Of a stretch of 64,000 bases of DNA, positions 22,111-33,269 are shown piece by piece. The stretch is from Tetragonia tetragonoides. Lineage: Eukaryota > Streptophyta > Magnoliopsida > Caryophyllales > Aizoaceae. The stretch is from NCBI GenBank assembly GCA_038025085.1, contig CM076146.1, positions 10,354,001 through 10,418,000 on the forward strand. The letters run 5' to 3'. Below the pieces are notes generated by a model. It was given only the letters and a program-made list of their open reading frames with translations, was not told where the DNA came from and made no database searches. A program made the translations under genes and the position numbers. Positions within the stretch are counted from its first letter, which is position 1; each line of letters begins with the position of its first letter.

Positions 22111-23493
22111 TGTAGACGCCAAAAAAGCGCCTTCAGATTTCTCCGCAAAAGCCCGATGATGAAAGGAGTAATTTATAAACTTGAATGCTATTTTTGCTTT
22201 AATAGGTAAAATAAGGTCTCTGGTTTTCACTCGATTACTCATTCATTTCAGTCCTATTCAAAAGCCCCATTCAAGAGTTTTTCAACGACACCTCTCATGA
22301 CTTTTTTCGACTCCCGGTCGCCAAGTTGCGAATCGGGGGTAGAACCGTCTTTCACCGCAGAAGGGTAAAACGGTCTTTTCATATTTTTCAGAACACTAAA
22401 TTCCTCCGGAAAATTAAAATAGACTGGATGCCGTCATTTTGACGGCATCCAGTTGGCAGCTGACGGTAGTCAGCGGCCCTGGATTAAAATCCAGGCCGCT
22501 AGCAGCGCTCACCAGAGTCGCTAGCGGCCCTGGATTAAAATCCACAACCGCTAGCGGGACTCACCTGAGCCGCTCGCGGCCCTTGCTGAGTTTTTAAGCC
22601 CGACTATTTTTAAGCCCGACTATTTTTCAGCCCAAAATCCAAATTTTGGCTCCTTTCACCCGTCCAACCCTACTTTCTACGCCTATAAATACAACCTTCC
22701 ACCCTCAGTTTAAAACACACAGTCTACAATTGACAACCTCTATTCTCAGGAGTATTAACACTGAGCTTTCCCCTCTTTCTTCCAAACTTGAGATCTTGTC
22801 TTTACTATTCTTGTCAAATATAGCCTACAGTTCAGGTACTAACTCTTGAGGGCTCAAAATAAACTAATTTCCTAATTGTTTATTTTCTAGTAGTCATAAT
22901 GTAGATATCATGCTAGTAAACGCCTTTTATTGCTTACTAAATATTGTCCTTCCAAGCATGTCTAGTCGTTGTAATGCTCAACCTGCCAATCGAATGCATG
23001 TCTAAACAAGGGTTAAAAATAAATGTTGTGATGCTTGTGATAAACAAATTAATAGTCTAAGTCTAGGTTGTTAATCCGGTTTTGTGTGGGAATCATGTCT
23101 TTAAATTATTAAGCAAACTTGAGTTAGTAGAGGCCGTCATGATACGGGTGAGTTGGGTGCCTAACACCTTCCCACCTCGTACCTTCGCCCCCGAACCTAT
23201 TATTCTTGTGTACTCATATGTTCTATATGAGCGGGAGTCTTTCTAAAAACCTGATCAGTTCACTTATCGCGCTATTGGGTTGTCCCTTCGATTTTGTCCC
23301 TTCGGTTTGTCCCTTCGATAAAACGCCGATAGCAGATTTGTGACCTCTTTCATGGTTTTTATTCAATTCAAGTCTTTACAAAAGCTTTTCTAACTCGATG
23401 GTCCCTTAAACTTATCTAAACCCCCAACTTACAAATATTATATAAGGACGTACTCCGTGGAAACAGATGGATGGAAAATCCCGGGTCCTTAGA
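22111..23493 (+). repeat. 5' LTR of element C
   Basis: It begins TGTAGACGCC and ends GGGTCCTTAGA (CA end mutated; the 3' copy ends TTACA). It has a 14-bp inverted repeat with a 3-base loop at 22,423-22,453. CCG-N4-CGG dyads have cores at 22,499, 22,521, 22,551 and 22,573 (steps 22, 30, 22), and the TATA box CCTATAAATACAAC is at 22,682. An 18-bp dyad CCTGGATTAAAATCCAGG lies between the sites. Confidence 0.9.
22499..22690 (+). promoter_or_regulatory. LTR promoter of element C: dyad array and TATA box
   Basis: Four CCG-N4-CGG-like sites end about 105 bp upstream of TATAAAT (22,684-22,690). The 3' LTR carries the same set (34,790-34,870; TATA at 34,962). The array design is shared with the two antisense promoters of this element. 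Confidence 0.6.
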
Positions 23494-23494
23494 G

Positions 23495-23512
23495 TGGCGA
23501 CTTCACTGGAGA
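23495..23512 (+). other. Primer-binding site of element C
   Basis: TGGCGACTTCACTGGAGA lies one base after the LTR. B (46,638-46,621, minus) and D (41,152-41,135, minus) have TGGCGACATCACTGAGAT and TGGTGACTTCATTGGGGA. The TGGCGAC start resembles the tRNA-Arg-type site known for Tat/Ogre elements; I have not matched it to a specific tRNA. Confidence 0.75.
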
Positions 23513-24658
23513 TTTATTTAAGATGGTGAGACTCGAAAGTCAAGTTTGCTTAATTGTTTAATAACATGTTCCATATATTGTATCATTTGCATCATTTGCA
23601 TGTGCTTTGTCTCAACCTTTTGACCCTTATCGACCCTCGAGGAATTTTTTGTCGTAACTCGTAGACAACCCGTATATCTAAAGGAACATACAGTTGTTGT
23701 ATCGTGCAAACCGATGCTTCCTCACCCATGACTCATCGACTCTTGTTGGTGAAAAAGAATTACAATTGATGTGTCGACCATCCGCCGAACGGAAATTGTA
23801 ATTTGTCGTGGTGACCTCAGAGAAGCCAAAAGCCTCTAACCCACATTCTTGCATTAGCTTGCTTGTTGTGCATGTGCCGTTGTAATGCCCGTCTGATCAC
23901 ATGTTTGCCTGTAAACTATATCGTTATAATGCTAGCCTGAATGCATGAATACCGTGACTATGTGCCAACATGTACTTACGTGCTAGGAGTCTTTTCTTTT
24001 ATTTTTAGCTTGTTCCTAATGCCCAGAAATGGTGTGAGAATTCAATTCAATGAACACTCGTCATCTTCATATATTCTATCGAAGTCATGAACAATTTCTT
24101 AGGATCTTTTAGCAAAAAAAATGAATCAGTCACTCCAATTTCCCCTCTCCCATTTTTCTATTTCTTTATTTTTTTTGATGTAATCCAGATTCGATCAAAA
24201 AAAAAAAAAAAAAAAAGCAAAAAAAACAAAACAAAAAATGGCGTAAAACAAAAAAAAGGACGAAAAAAAATTTAGGGAAAAAATAAAAAAAAAATGATGA
24301 CCGAAATTCCTTTATTTTATTTTATCCCATTTTTCATTTTCTTTGAGTCTAGAAAAATAAAAATAGGATAGTCCGTCTTTTCCTATTTTTCTTATTTTCG
24401 TTCATTGACTCTATTTTCCTTCGATATTAGGGAAATATTTGGGCATCTAGGCTTGCGGATCTTTTTTTTAGGACAATGTTTTTTTTTTTTTTTTTTTATG
24501 TGTGGGTCATCATTTTTCTTAGGTGAGAGTCTAATGGTCTTTTCTTGTTACTAAGTGCTCCGTGCTTCCTATTCAGGATAGGGGTCCAAAGAAAGACTTG
24601 ACAGAGGATTCAATTTGACTTTCTACAATACATCGATCCAGTTCACCTCAACTGCACC
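23513..24658 (+). other. 5' leader of element C
   Basis: Untranslated region between primer site and gag. It has a conserved hairpin at 23,758-23,803 and long poly-A and poly-T tracts at 24,195-24,290 and 24,480-24,500. The Lys-rich frame over the poly-A tract is an artefact. Confidence 0.7.
23758..23803 (+). other. Leader hairpin with palindromic loop
   Basis: A perfect 10-bp stem AATTACAATT/AATTGTAATT encloses 26 bases containing the palindrome GTCGAC. It is repeated in the leaders of D (40,847-40,892) and B (46,342-46,387), both on the minus strand. The form suggests a genomic RNA dimerisation or packaging signal; this is inferred. Confidence 0.6.
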
Positions 24659-25264
24659 ATGATTAGAAGAGTTCAAGAGTCCCTTTTCGAAATGACAGAC
24701 CGAGTTGATAGGTTGGAAGCTGACATTACCAACATCAAGTCAAGACAGTTATGGAATACGCCAATGTTTATCCCCTCATCCGAAAATCGGAAATCCATAA
24801 CTCTGCCAAAGCCTAATCCGATTTTTCAAGAGCCAGAAAAGAAACGCAAGAGTGGCGAGTCTTCCTCCAATGTTTCGCCAAAAGAGTTTCTCACACCCCG
24901 GAACAAGCCCAGGAGGGAATTCGCCTCATTGGGAATAACTCTCAGTAAGGCTTTTGAGAGGCTGATAGACAAAGACATGCTGCAACCTTTTGGTCCTACC
25001 CCAGAACCACGCATCAAGGGTCGTAACTTGAAGGAAAACGAGTACTACAAATATCACCAATGCAAAAGGCATGACACAAACAATTGTTGGGCTCTTAAGC
25101 ATGCCATCCAAGACAAAATAGACAATGACACTCTACCATTGCCTAAAACTGAAGAAGCTGAAAGCACTGATAACCTCCTGGGTGCCGTCAACCATATCAC
25201 AACTGAAGATCCCAAGTATTACTCTCACCTCATTTACGATGAGGAGATTGCTTTGATCTCGTAA
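24659..25264 (+). pseudogene. gag remnant of element C (linker and first zinc knuckle)
   Basis: A 201-codon open frame starts MIRRVQESLFEMTDRV (coiled-coil-like). It then has a Tat-gag motif, REFASLGITLSKAFERLI, and a knuckle-like segment YYKYHQCKRHDTNNC followed by WALKHAIQDKID. The capsid domain seen in the gag of D is absent, so only the C-terminal part of gag is present. After the stop at 25,262 an acidic coiled-coil-like frame continues to about 25,550 (IRESLGRIIKGIQEIKEKV). Confidence 0.7.
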
Positions 25265-25716
25265 AGATCCTATGAAGAGGAGTCTGATCTGGGAAAAGAC
25301 AAGACGAAGGATGATGGGGATCAGATACGGGAAAGTCTAGGTCGCATAATCAAGGGAATTCAAGAAATAAAGGAAAAGGTTGACATACTAGAAGAACACG
25401 CACCTCCAAGCGCAGCAACACATTCATCTTGGCTAAGGAAGAAACTTGGTGGCGTCAAGACCTCCTCTACCACAAAATGTCCAAATATGGATACGTCCGT
25501 CCAAGGACTCCCACGTAAAGGCTCCTCCCGAAAGATGGAAATCCATTTCTAAGCTGCACCTACTACGCAGTTGAAGGACACCACATCAATCAGTGCAGGC
25601 ACTTTAAAGGACTAGTCTTAAGCTTCATCGACCAAGGAACAATGTAGCCGCCATATACTTGGATTGTTAGTTGGTGTAGTCATAGTCAGGAATGGTACAC
25701 CCCTCTCTTTGCACCA

Positions 25717-25953
25717 ATGGCAACTGTCATGAACGCCTTGGTATGGAGAGGTGACATTCAACCTTGCATTCCTCTGGAGGATGCCAAAGGTTCACAAGAA
25801 GAAAATCGTCCCTATTGCAAATATCACCGAATATTCGGACATCATACAGACGACTGTCTTTGCCTAAAGGACGACATCCAGGAGGTCATTGATAGAGGAG
25901 AAGTTCCAAAACCTCTGAGGGATGGTGATGTCGACGATGGAGCCTGGAACTAG
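25717..25953 (+). pseudogene. Second zinc knuckle fragment of element C gag
   Basis: The segment YCKYHRIFGHHTDDC and LKDDIQEVIDRGEVPKP is the C-H-H-C motif typical of Tat gag C-termini. B has the equivalent (YCSYHRCFGHLTDQC) at 44,853-44,542. The frame stops at 25,951, and everything from here to the end of RNase H is deleted. Confidence 0.7.
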
Positions 25954-26322
25954 TTGGCTACTTGCAAGAGCTAGAGGAATCAAGTCTGAGTCCCCAAGTT
26001 TTGTCGAGTTAGGATCTTAGCTAAATCTTTAGGTTGAGTCATGAACGGAGGGTGTCCCCTTTTTACCTTTTTTCTAAGTCTAGTTTCTTTTTGACGGGAA
26101 TTAGAGACCCTCTTCTCTAAAGTCACGTGTGCTTATCTTTTTGCAAATCAATAAAAATTCCTCATGTTCATATCTTCCTTTGTTTAGCTATTGATAAATC
26201 CAATGAACTTAACGTTGCACCAATAATTAACTAATCAATTTAAGCAATGTAAGTAAACTTCGCAAAGCAAGAATGCAAATTATTTCTTATGCAAGAATTT
26301 AAGCGGCTGAACTCCCTCAACA
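25954..26322 (+). other. Deletion junction region, no gene
   Basis: It lies between the gag knuckle and the end of RNase H. B has protease, RT and RNase H in this interval; C has only unrecognised A/T-rich sequence. Confidence 0.5.
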
Positions 26323-27657
26323 ATGCCACTCCACATACAAAGAAGAAGTGAGCCAACCTTCTCCAACAACCTCGACACAAGTCTAACCCTGGCTCCGATT
26401 GAAGAAGATCCATGGTATCAAGATGTATTCAACTACATCACCAAAGGCACCTATCCTCAGGACGCGCCAATAAGAGCTCAACGGGCCATCCGTCTCTTAG
26501 CAGTGCAAGACATAGAATACAAAGGGGTTCTATACAAGAAGACCCACAATGGAATCAACCTCAGATGTGTGAACGCCGAATAAGCCGCAGAAATCATGGA
26601 CGAGGTACACAACGGGGTATGCGGACCACACATGAATGGTCGAATGCTCTCTAAAAAGGTACTACGACTGGGGTAATATTGGACCACCATGGAAAGAGAC
26701 TGTCACGACTATGTCAAGAAATGCAAGAAGTGTCAGATACATGCCAACCTACAGCATATGCCACCCTCAATGCTCCATAACTTCACATCCCCTTGGCCAT
26801 TTTCTGCATGGGGAATAGATATCATTGGTATGATCACCACGAAGGGCTCAGGAGGACATGAATACATCCTAGTAGCCATAGAATATTTTACCAAATGGGT
26901 TGAAGCACAGTCCTATGCCATCCTCACATCCAAACAAGTGTCCAAATTCATAAGGAACAACATCATCTGCCGATACGACATTCCGGATGAAATTCTTAGT
27001 GACCATGGATCCCATTTCAAAGCCGAAACATCCATCATAGTAAAAAGCTACAAAATCCAGCACCACAAATCATCCCCTTACCGTCCCCAGACCAATGGCG
27101 CAGTAGAAACCGCCAACAAAAACCTCAAAACTATCATTGAAAAGATGATAGAAAACTACAAAGATTGGCCCATAAAACTCCCATTTGCCCTTTGGGAATA
27201 TAGGACGTCCATGAGATCATCCACAGGAGCGACACCTTATTCCCTAGTCTACGGAATGGAAGCAGTGTTACCCATAAAAGTCCAACTACCCTCCATGCGC
27301 ATAGCCTTAGAGGGTGAAATTCCCAAAACCCAATGGTTGCAAACCCGCTACGAGGAACTCATGTTCACAGATGAAAGACACCTACGGGCCCTAGACCATT
27401 CCCACATGTACCAGCAACGCATGGTAAGAGCATTCAACAAAAAGGTTCGACCTCGACATCTGAAAGAAGGGGACTTAGTTTGGAAAGAATTACGTGCCCC
27501 AGTTACTGACCCCAGAGGCACATTTCGACCGAACTGGTCCGGTCCGTTCATCATCAGAGACATCTTATCAGGAGGCGCAGTCCGACTCATGGACATTGAT
27601 GGCATCGAGTTCAGTCAGCTCACCAACATGGATCAACTGAAGAAGTGCTACGTCTAA
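26323..27657 (+). pseudogene. Integrase region of element C pol
   Basis: It begins in the RNase H/integrase linker (EEDPWYQDVFNYITKGTYP). Stops occur at 26,581 (TAA) and 26,673 (TAA). An open frame of 322 codons starts at ATG 26,689. It holds the CKKCQ half of the zinc site, catalytic-core motifs WGIDIIG, LSDHGSHF and GAVETANKNL (the D, D and E residues), PYSLVYGMEAVLP and the C-terminal GPFIIRDIL motif, ending KKCYV at 27,657. The core residues are all present, but the first half of the zinc-binding domain is broken. Confidence 0.85.
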
Positions 27658-27687
27658 AAAAAAAAAGAGAGACATACGCAAATTAAA

Positions 27688-27740
27688 CGAACTACGCTGG
27701 CCTGATTCCACAATGGATACGTAGGTAACCCTTTTAAGGG
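27688..27740 (+). other. Conserved block downstream of pol (element C)
   Basis: GAACTACGCTGGCCTGATTCC and GGATACGTAGGTAACCC begin 30 bp after the pol stop. Same block as in A, B and D. Confidence 0.8.
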
Positions 27741-27952
27741 GCCTGGACAAAATCAATCCAAAATTCCATTCAACTCATTCAAAAAGGATAATCTTTATTC
27801 AAACTAAACGAATAAGCTTACATTTCAAAAATCAAAATTCCTAAGGTTACAAAAAAAAAAAAAAAGTGCAACTACGAGGGTTTAAGCTAAACAAATTCTT
27901 ACTTTTTTTTTTTTGTTTTTTAAACTAGACTTGCTTTCTATTTAAAACTACT

Positions 27953-29280
27953 TTAATCCTTCTTCCCTTTAGAAGGCTTCATTGAAGAATTTTTCTTTGA
28001 AGGACCTTGGCTTGAGGACGACTTTTGATCGCTTCCTTGAGCTGGGGGCTTGCCTCTTTTCATTACATGATAGCCATCCTCATAAGGCCCTTCCTTCCTT
28101 GCTTCCTGTTCCTGAATCATACTTAGGTTTTAGTTGGTCCCACTCCTCATGACGAAAGGCTCGTCTCGCTTCGCTGCAGGAAAGCCAAATTCAAATAAGT
28201 CTCAGAAACTTGAGTTGGGGCAATCACCCGAGGTACGATCCCTGCTACGCCAATATGTTCCCCAGTCTTGAGCAAATTTGGTGGTCAGAGCCAAGGTAGG
28301 TTGTCTCGTAGTCTTCTGACGAGGGATAACCTGCTTCAACCCATATTATCGCATGACCCTAGAAGGAAAGAAGAAAGTACTCCTGTACAAACCCACTATG
28401 GTAGTGTGAGGGATAAATTTGCAGCAAGCCACCAAAGAGGTCAAGCTCCACCAGGTCACATGCCAACGGATAGCAGGTCCTGCATGGAAAAAGGCATCCC
28501 ATTCAACAAGGGTCTTCTCATCATATAGCCTTTTTCTAACCAAGAAGCTAGCGGTGGTATAACTCTTCTTTTTCCAGGCTTGAGGGGTACAAGCCATCAT
28601 CTTCTCTGGCGATTCTATCAACCTTAGATGCTCGCATAACCAAATTTGAAGCAGCAGGGGGCTGCCAGAAAAGGCTTAGTGAGGCAAAATTTTTAACCTG
28701 TCAAGCCCTATAATAGTTTCCCCTACAACCAGATGCAAAGGAGAATGCCCTTCGGCCATTTGATTCACTACTCGCAACAACGAGGCTCTACCCAGGTTGG
28801 AGGACTCCGCATTAGCAAACAATAGTTGATTCAACAGGCAAAGTACAAAAGCCTGTCGACGGCAACGCCTAAAAACCGCATCCTGTTCAGAAGAAATAAC
28901 AAACTTTTCAAAAATTTGAACTAAGTCCACATCGACACCGAGAATCATGCTTTTGGCTTCTACAGATGTCAAGCCTAGAGATTTTCTGTAATGATTACTA
29001 AAACCATCCCTCAAATAAGGCACAGCTGGGGGAAGAACATCAGACATATTAGTAATTGCAGCAAATTCTCAACTAGAGGGCATAATTCAGTATTACCAAA
29101 ATGGAAGACGTGCAAGTCAGGGTCCCAATAATTCAGAGCAGATGGAAGAAGGGGCCACAATATTTTGGTTGGTCTTAAAGCCAATAAGATTGAGATATGG
29201 TACGGAGCCAGTTCAAGTTTATCTTCTATGGTCAGATTTTTACACCAGGCATCGAACAGATTTTCAAAGGATTTCACCAT
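27953..29280 (-). pseudogene. ORFa of element C: antisense PMD-like gene
   Basis: The start at 29,280 reads MVKSFENLFDAWCKNL; next come ALNYWDPDLHVFHFGNTELC, LPPAVPYLRDGF, VDVDLVQIFEKF, LHLVVGETIIGLDR, GSPLLLQIWLCEHL and RVMRQYGLKQVIP, and a Lys/Ser-rich tail ending GKKD at 27,953. Breaks: a frameshift near 29,070, a stop at ~28,676 and further stops in the 3' third. The motif order equals that of B ORFa. The R-QYGL-Q-IP end is like plant mobile domain proteins; the N-terminal half is a retroelement-associated plant family I cannot name with certainty. Confidence 0.7.
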
Positions 29281-29350
29281 GGTAAAGGCTTGGGAAATTT
29301 GAGAGAGTTAAAATCTGAAAGGGGGATACGACATTAGACATCCCGAAAAT

Positions 29351-29460
29351 CCTATTTATAGGCGAAGAATCGGGTCAGAAGAAGTCAGAAATCCACAAAA
29401 AAAGGCCCAAAGCCAGAGCCGCTAGCAGCCCTCACCTTCAGCCCAACGCCTCTAGCGGCC
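29351..29460 (-). promoter_or_regulatory. ORFa promoter of element C
   Basis: On the minus strand, two CCG-N4-CGG-like dyads (cores 29,452 and 29,422, 30 bp apart) precede CGCCTATAAATAGG (29,364-29,351). The TATA context is the same as in the LTR (CGCCTATAAATACAAC). ORFa starts 70 bp further on. Confidence 0.6.
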
Positions 29461-29843
29461 CCGACCTTGGCCCAGTTGACATTTTCCTTTTGTTCTTGCC
29501 CGCCCGCTTGGTCCGTTCCGCTCGATTTAAGCCCAGTTTTCAAATGCACCACGGGATTACAAGGCTCGAGACTCTCTTAGTCTTATTCTTTTTCCATTTC
29601 TTTTTTTTATTTTATTCTTTTTTTTAGGGGTATAATATGTGTAATTTTTGCTTTTTCTTGCAATTTTTACCTTTTCTTCACTTTATTCCCTAAATTATGT
29701 CCTACACTTTACTGCATAACACATTGCATACTTAGAGATCAGACGAGCATAATGGAGTCACAATAGCATTCATATCAAACGTATGCATAAAAACAGGAGC
29801 TCAAAGTTTCGAGACCAATGTTTACAAAACAATCCTACATTGT

Positions 29844-32628
29844 TCAACTGGAGTCATCATTGCCATTGCTATCGGCCTCATCCTCAACAGACCGTCCTTG
29901 ACCATAGTTCCCAGCCGAATAGTGGAAAAAGTCCTGAGTACTGAACGAGCTATAAATAGGCCTGCTGTTGTTAGGCCTCATATCCCGCCCATCATACACT
30001 GGTGCATGCATAGGGGTACCTGTCGAAAACCTCGCCCTAAAGAAGCTCTCCGTAGCTTGACTAGCAAAGTCCATGGCCACATCCTGATATGAAGGCCTAG
30101 CTTGAGGCACATCCCACCTAAGGGGCGTTCGCCCAACCTCCAGCCATAGGGGTCACAATAGGCCTACTATCGAAAGAAGGCTAAAAACCCGCTGGAGAAA
30201 ACATCTCTAGCACGGGAATGTGCGGCATAGAAGGTCCGGGCGCCTCATCAACAGGAGGCCTTGTCGCGGCAAGAGGAAGTGAACGAGCAACAGACGGCCT
30301 GCTCGCCGAAGAAGCCCTCGCAGCAGAAGAATGTCGAGGTCCCACCGAAGAGGAAAACTGCGACATCTGCAAACAATCAAGACCGAAATGTTAAGCTAAG
30401 CACCACACTTAAATAAACAAAAAGGCAAAAGTCTACTTACATCAGCAGCTCTGGATCGAGAACTCTTCCCTTTACCCATCACTCGGCCATAGCCTTTCTT
30501 CAACAGGTGGATGAGCTTGAAGACTTGAGAAATCTGCTCCCGGTTCATCTACAAGAAGAGACAGAAGATATAGTCAGCATTTAAAAGCAAACACAAAACA
30601 CAAGAAGGGATAAAAAAAACATACCCCCCTACAACCATCAAGCAAGGGCAAGCCCTCCACGGTCTCTCCATCAGCAGTATATAGAGGGAACTCCTCTACT
30701 ATACGTCCCCCACTCTCACCAAGGTACCTCACCTCATTGCTCGGCAAGATCACGCTTGGGGGCTGGCCACGAGGAACTCTCGAATGAGACCTCCTAGGAC
30801 CCTGAGGAACTAAACGATCCGCCTACAAAGCACAAAAGTCAGTATATCACACATGTAGCTGAAAAGGCACAAATAAAGAGCTTACCTTATAAGTAAGGTC
30901 CAGCATCAGACGACCCAAGCAGTAGGCCAGATACACAACTGTACGGTCCAAACCAGCAATCTCCGGCTCAACAGACTCCGTGGCGCTATTCCACGAGTTA
31001 CGACCCTCAAATCTTCTACGCTCAGGTTGCGCAGGTAGAACATGGTCATAGAAGGGTCCTCCGGAACCAAATGACCACTCAAGGCAGGATAGACCAACCG
31101 AGTCAAACGATCCCCCAAGTACCACACAAAGCCAAATGGCCCCTCAAAGACCACTCGCAGGGTGGATACCCTAAAGGACACGGTCGTAATATGGGGCGGA
31201 ACCCCGAGAATACCGTCAAAGGCAGTCCACGACACCTGCAGATTACCAGATCAAAGTTCATTCACATCAAATGGACCAAAAAAAAAAAACATAAGCAAGT
31301 CAAAGGTAACATACCTCAGACGCAGCATGACTCTCAAAGGTAGCCCGAAAATGCTCAAAACAGGAAAACTGGTGGTTATCCCTACCAACACACAGTGAAA
31401 CTAGTGGGAACATCCTCAAACCAGGACGGTGAGGACCAAAAGCGGGAAAATACTCAAAGAACCACATCTGCCATACAAGCAAAAAATGATAAGTTACAGC
31501 TCCCTTACAAAGCATGCATATGCAAAGGAAAAGGAACACATATGCCTACCTTTAGTATCCTCCACGGGCCCGAGATAGACACCCTCTGACTCGTCGGCCT
31601 AGGCCTGCAAGCCTGTCGACACCACCTCACTAAAGAAGCATATGCGGGAGCACCAAAGTTGTACTCATAGACTTTGGACAAGTCGTCCAAACATGTCAAG
31701 AAACTAACCTGATACACGCTCTTCTTCTGGGTAAAAATGGTCGCCCCCAACAGGTAAGCTAACAAAATACGAGCCCTCTGCTCCTCAGTAAGTCCCTGCT
31801 CCGCCAAGGCTGCCCATAACCTTGGCAAGGAAACTCAGTCCTCTCTAAATTGGGCAGACACAGGCCCATATAGCTCGAGCAGCTTATCACTCTGCCGATA
31901 ATAACTCGCGTCGTACTAAATGCGACGCCCTCTAAAGGACAAGCCCATCAGTACAGCAAACTGATAGGGGGTAGGAAACATCTCCCCCACAGGTGTATGG
32001 AAAGTGTTCGTGGTATCCTAGAACCTCTCTAGTAACCCCCGAGCAATTATCCTAGTATCCCCAGAGTGACAAGCCAGGATAGCCGACAAAAAGTGCTCAA
32101 AACCCGAACCCTGCACTATCTCCCTAGCTCTCACAGAAAATGTGTCCAGCAGTATGGCCAAATGAGAAGTGGACCCATGAGCCTGCAGCCGAACACCAAT
32201 ACCCTAGCCAACAAACAAAATTTTCTCAACATCCCATATGCTACAAATACAGCCAAAACAATTCTACACAAATTATATAGAGCTGACCACCAATCCAGTA
32301 CAAATCCCAATTTGTTCGTGTGCCAAAGCACTAACAGTTCAAATTTTCAGTTCAAAAAAATATACTGAACAGAACCAAAAAACGAGAGAGTCGGAAACAT
32401 ACCAACTGAAGGTTAGACAGATGACTCTGCCTGTCCAATAGCAAAACACTACGGTCCCAAAACCCCAGTCGGGTGACAGCCCATGTGCATAAACGAATCC
32501 TGGTCCAAATTTGCTCCATCTGCATGTCGAGCAAGGGGTGTACTAGAAGAAGGAAGCCCAGTACGAAAGAGATCCCGGCTCTCCTCCTCCTCACTCATGG
32601 GACGTTTCCCTTTATCCTTGGGAGACAT
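29844..32628 (-). pseudogene. ORFb of element C: antisense PMD gene, multi-exon
   Basis: It starts MSPKDKGKRPM at 32,628. It contains LLERFWDTTNTFHTPVGE, VYEYNWG-like VYEYNFGAPAYASLVRW, MWFFEYFPAFGPHRPG, FEGPFGFVWYLGDRL, LLKKGYGRVMGKGK and a Ser/Ala/Pro-rich tail ending DEADSNGNDDSS at 29,844. Segments are separated by ~75-100 bp introns with GT/AG on the minus strand. Exon 1 has a frame break near 32,450 and exon 2 a stop near 31,917; exon 3 with the following PMD segment (31,828-31,560) is open for 107 codons. PMD assignment rests on the W-x-TNTF-x-GE and Y-N-[WF]-G motifs. Confidence 0.75.
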
Positions 32629-32899
32629 AGAAGAAGGATGAAGTTTTCTCTCTCTACAAGTGAAAATTTCAAGTTTTAGATTCGCAAGAAACAAGTACCC
32701 ATTCAACAATGCAACCCAAAATTCAGCAACTAGGCAGAAAAATAAACAAGTTCAAGACAAAAATCAAAGAATTTGGTCAAAAATTGACTTACCTTAAAGA
32801 AGTGCACTCAACAATGGCGAAGTAGCTCTCGACGAAGAAGAAGCACAATGAAGCAAAACGCGAAAAAATTCGTGAAAAACTATTTTGACCTGCTCAAGT

Positions 32900-32955
32900 C
32901 GAGAGCCGCTAGCGGCTCTCGTTAAGAGCCCAACGCCGCTAGCGGCCTTGTTTGG
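32900..32955 (-). promoter_or_regulatory. Two perfect GCCGCTAGCGGC dyads upstream of ORFb (element C)
   Basis: Cores CTAG at 32,909 and 32,939 are 30 bp apart. The first sits in a 20-bp palindrome, GAGAGCCGCTAGCGGCTCTC. ORFb starts about 270 bp downstream (minus). Confidence 0.65.
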
Positions 32956-33269
32956 CCTACACACGCGGGCCCCTCCTGCTGTCCCACGACTTTATTCCAA
33001 CCCAGAAACCGTTATTTCAGTTCGTTCGCGGCAAAGATCAGTACCAAGCGCGCGGGAGCAAGTTTCTTTGGCCCACCAATTCAAAATTCAACAGTTGGTC
33101 CATCTTACGGTACCAAATATTATCAGGTAAACTAACCCAATTATTTTGCAGGTCCCAAGTACACGAGCCCCGGTATATCCCGACGATATTTATCATCGGG
33201 AGTGTCAAATTATTTTAACCCCAGTAAATCCGCAGGCCTCATCCAAGTTTCACAGGACAACCAGTTTCT

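Noticed and set aside
24087..24275. Lys-rich small frame in the leader of element C
   Set aside because: Covers a poly-A tract; leader position and low complexity argue against coding.
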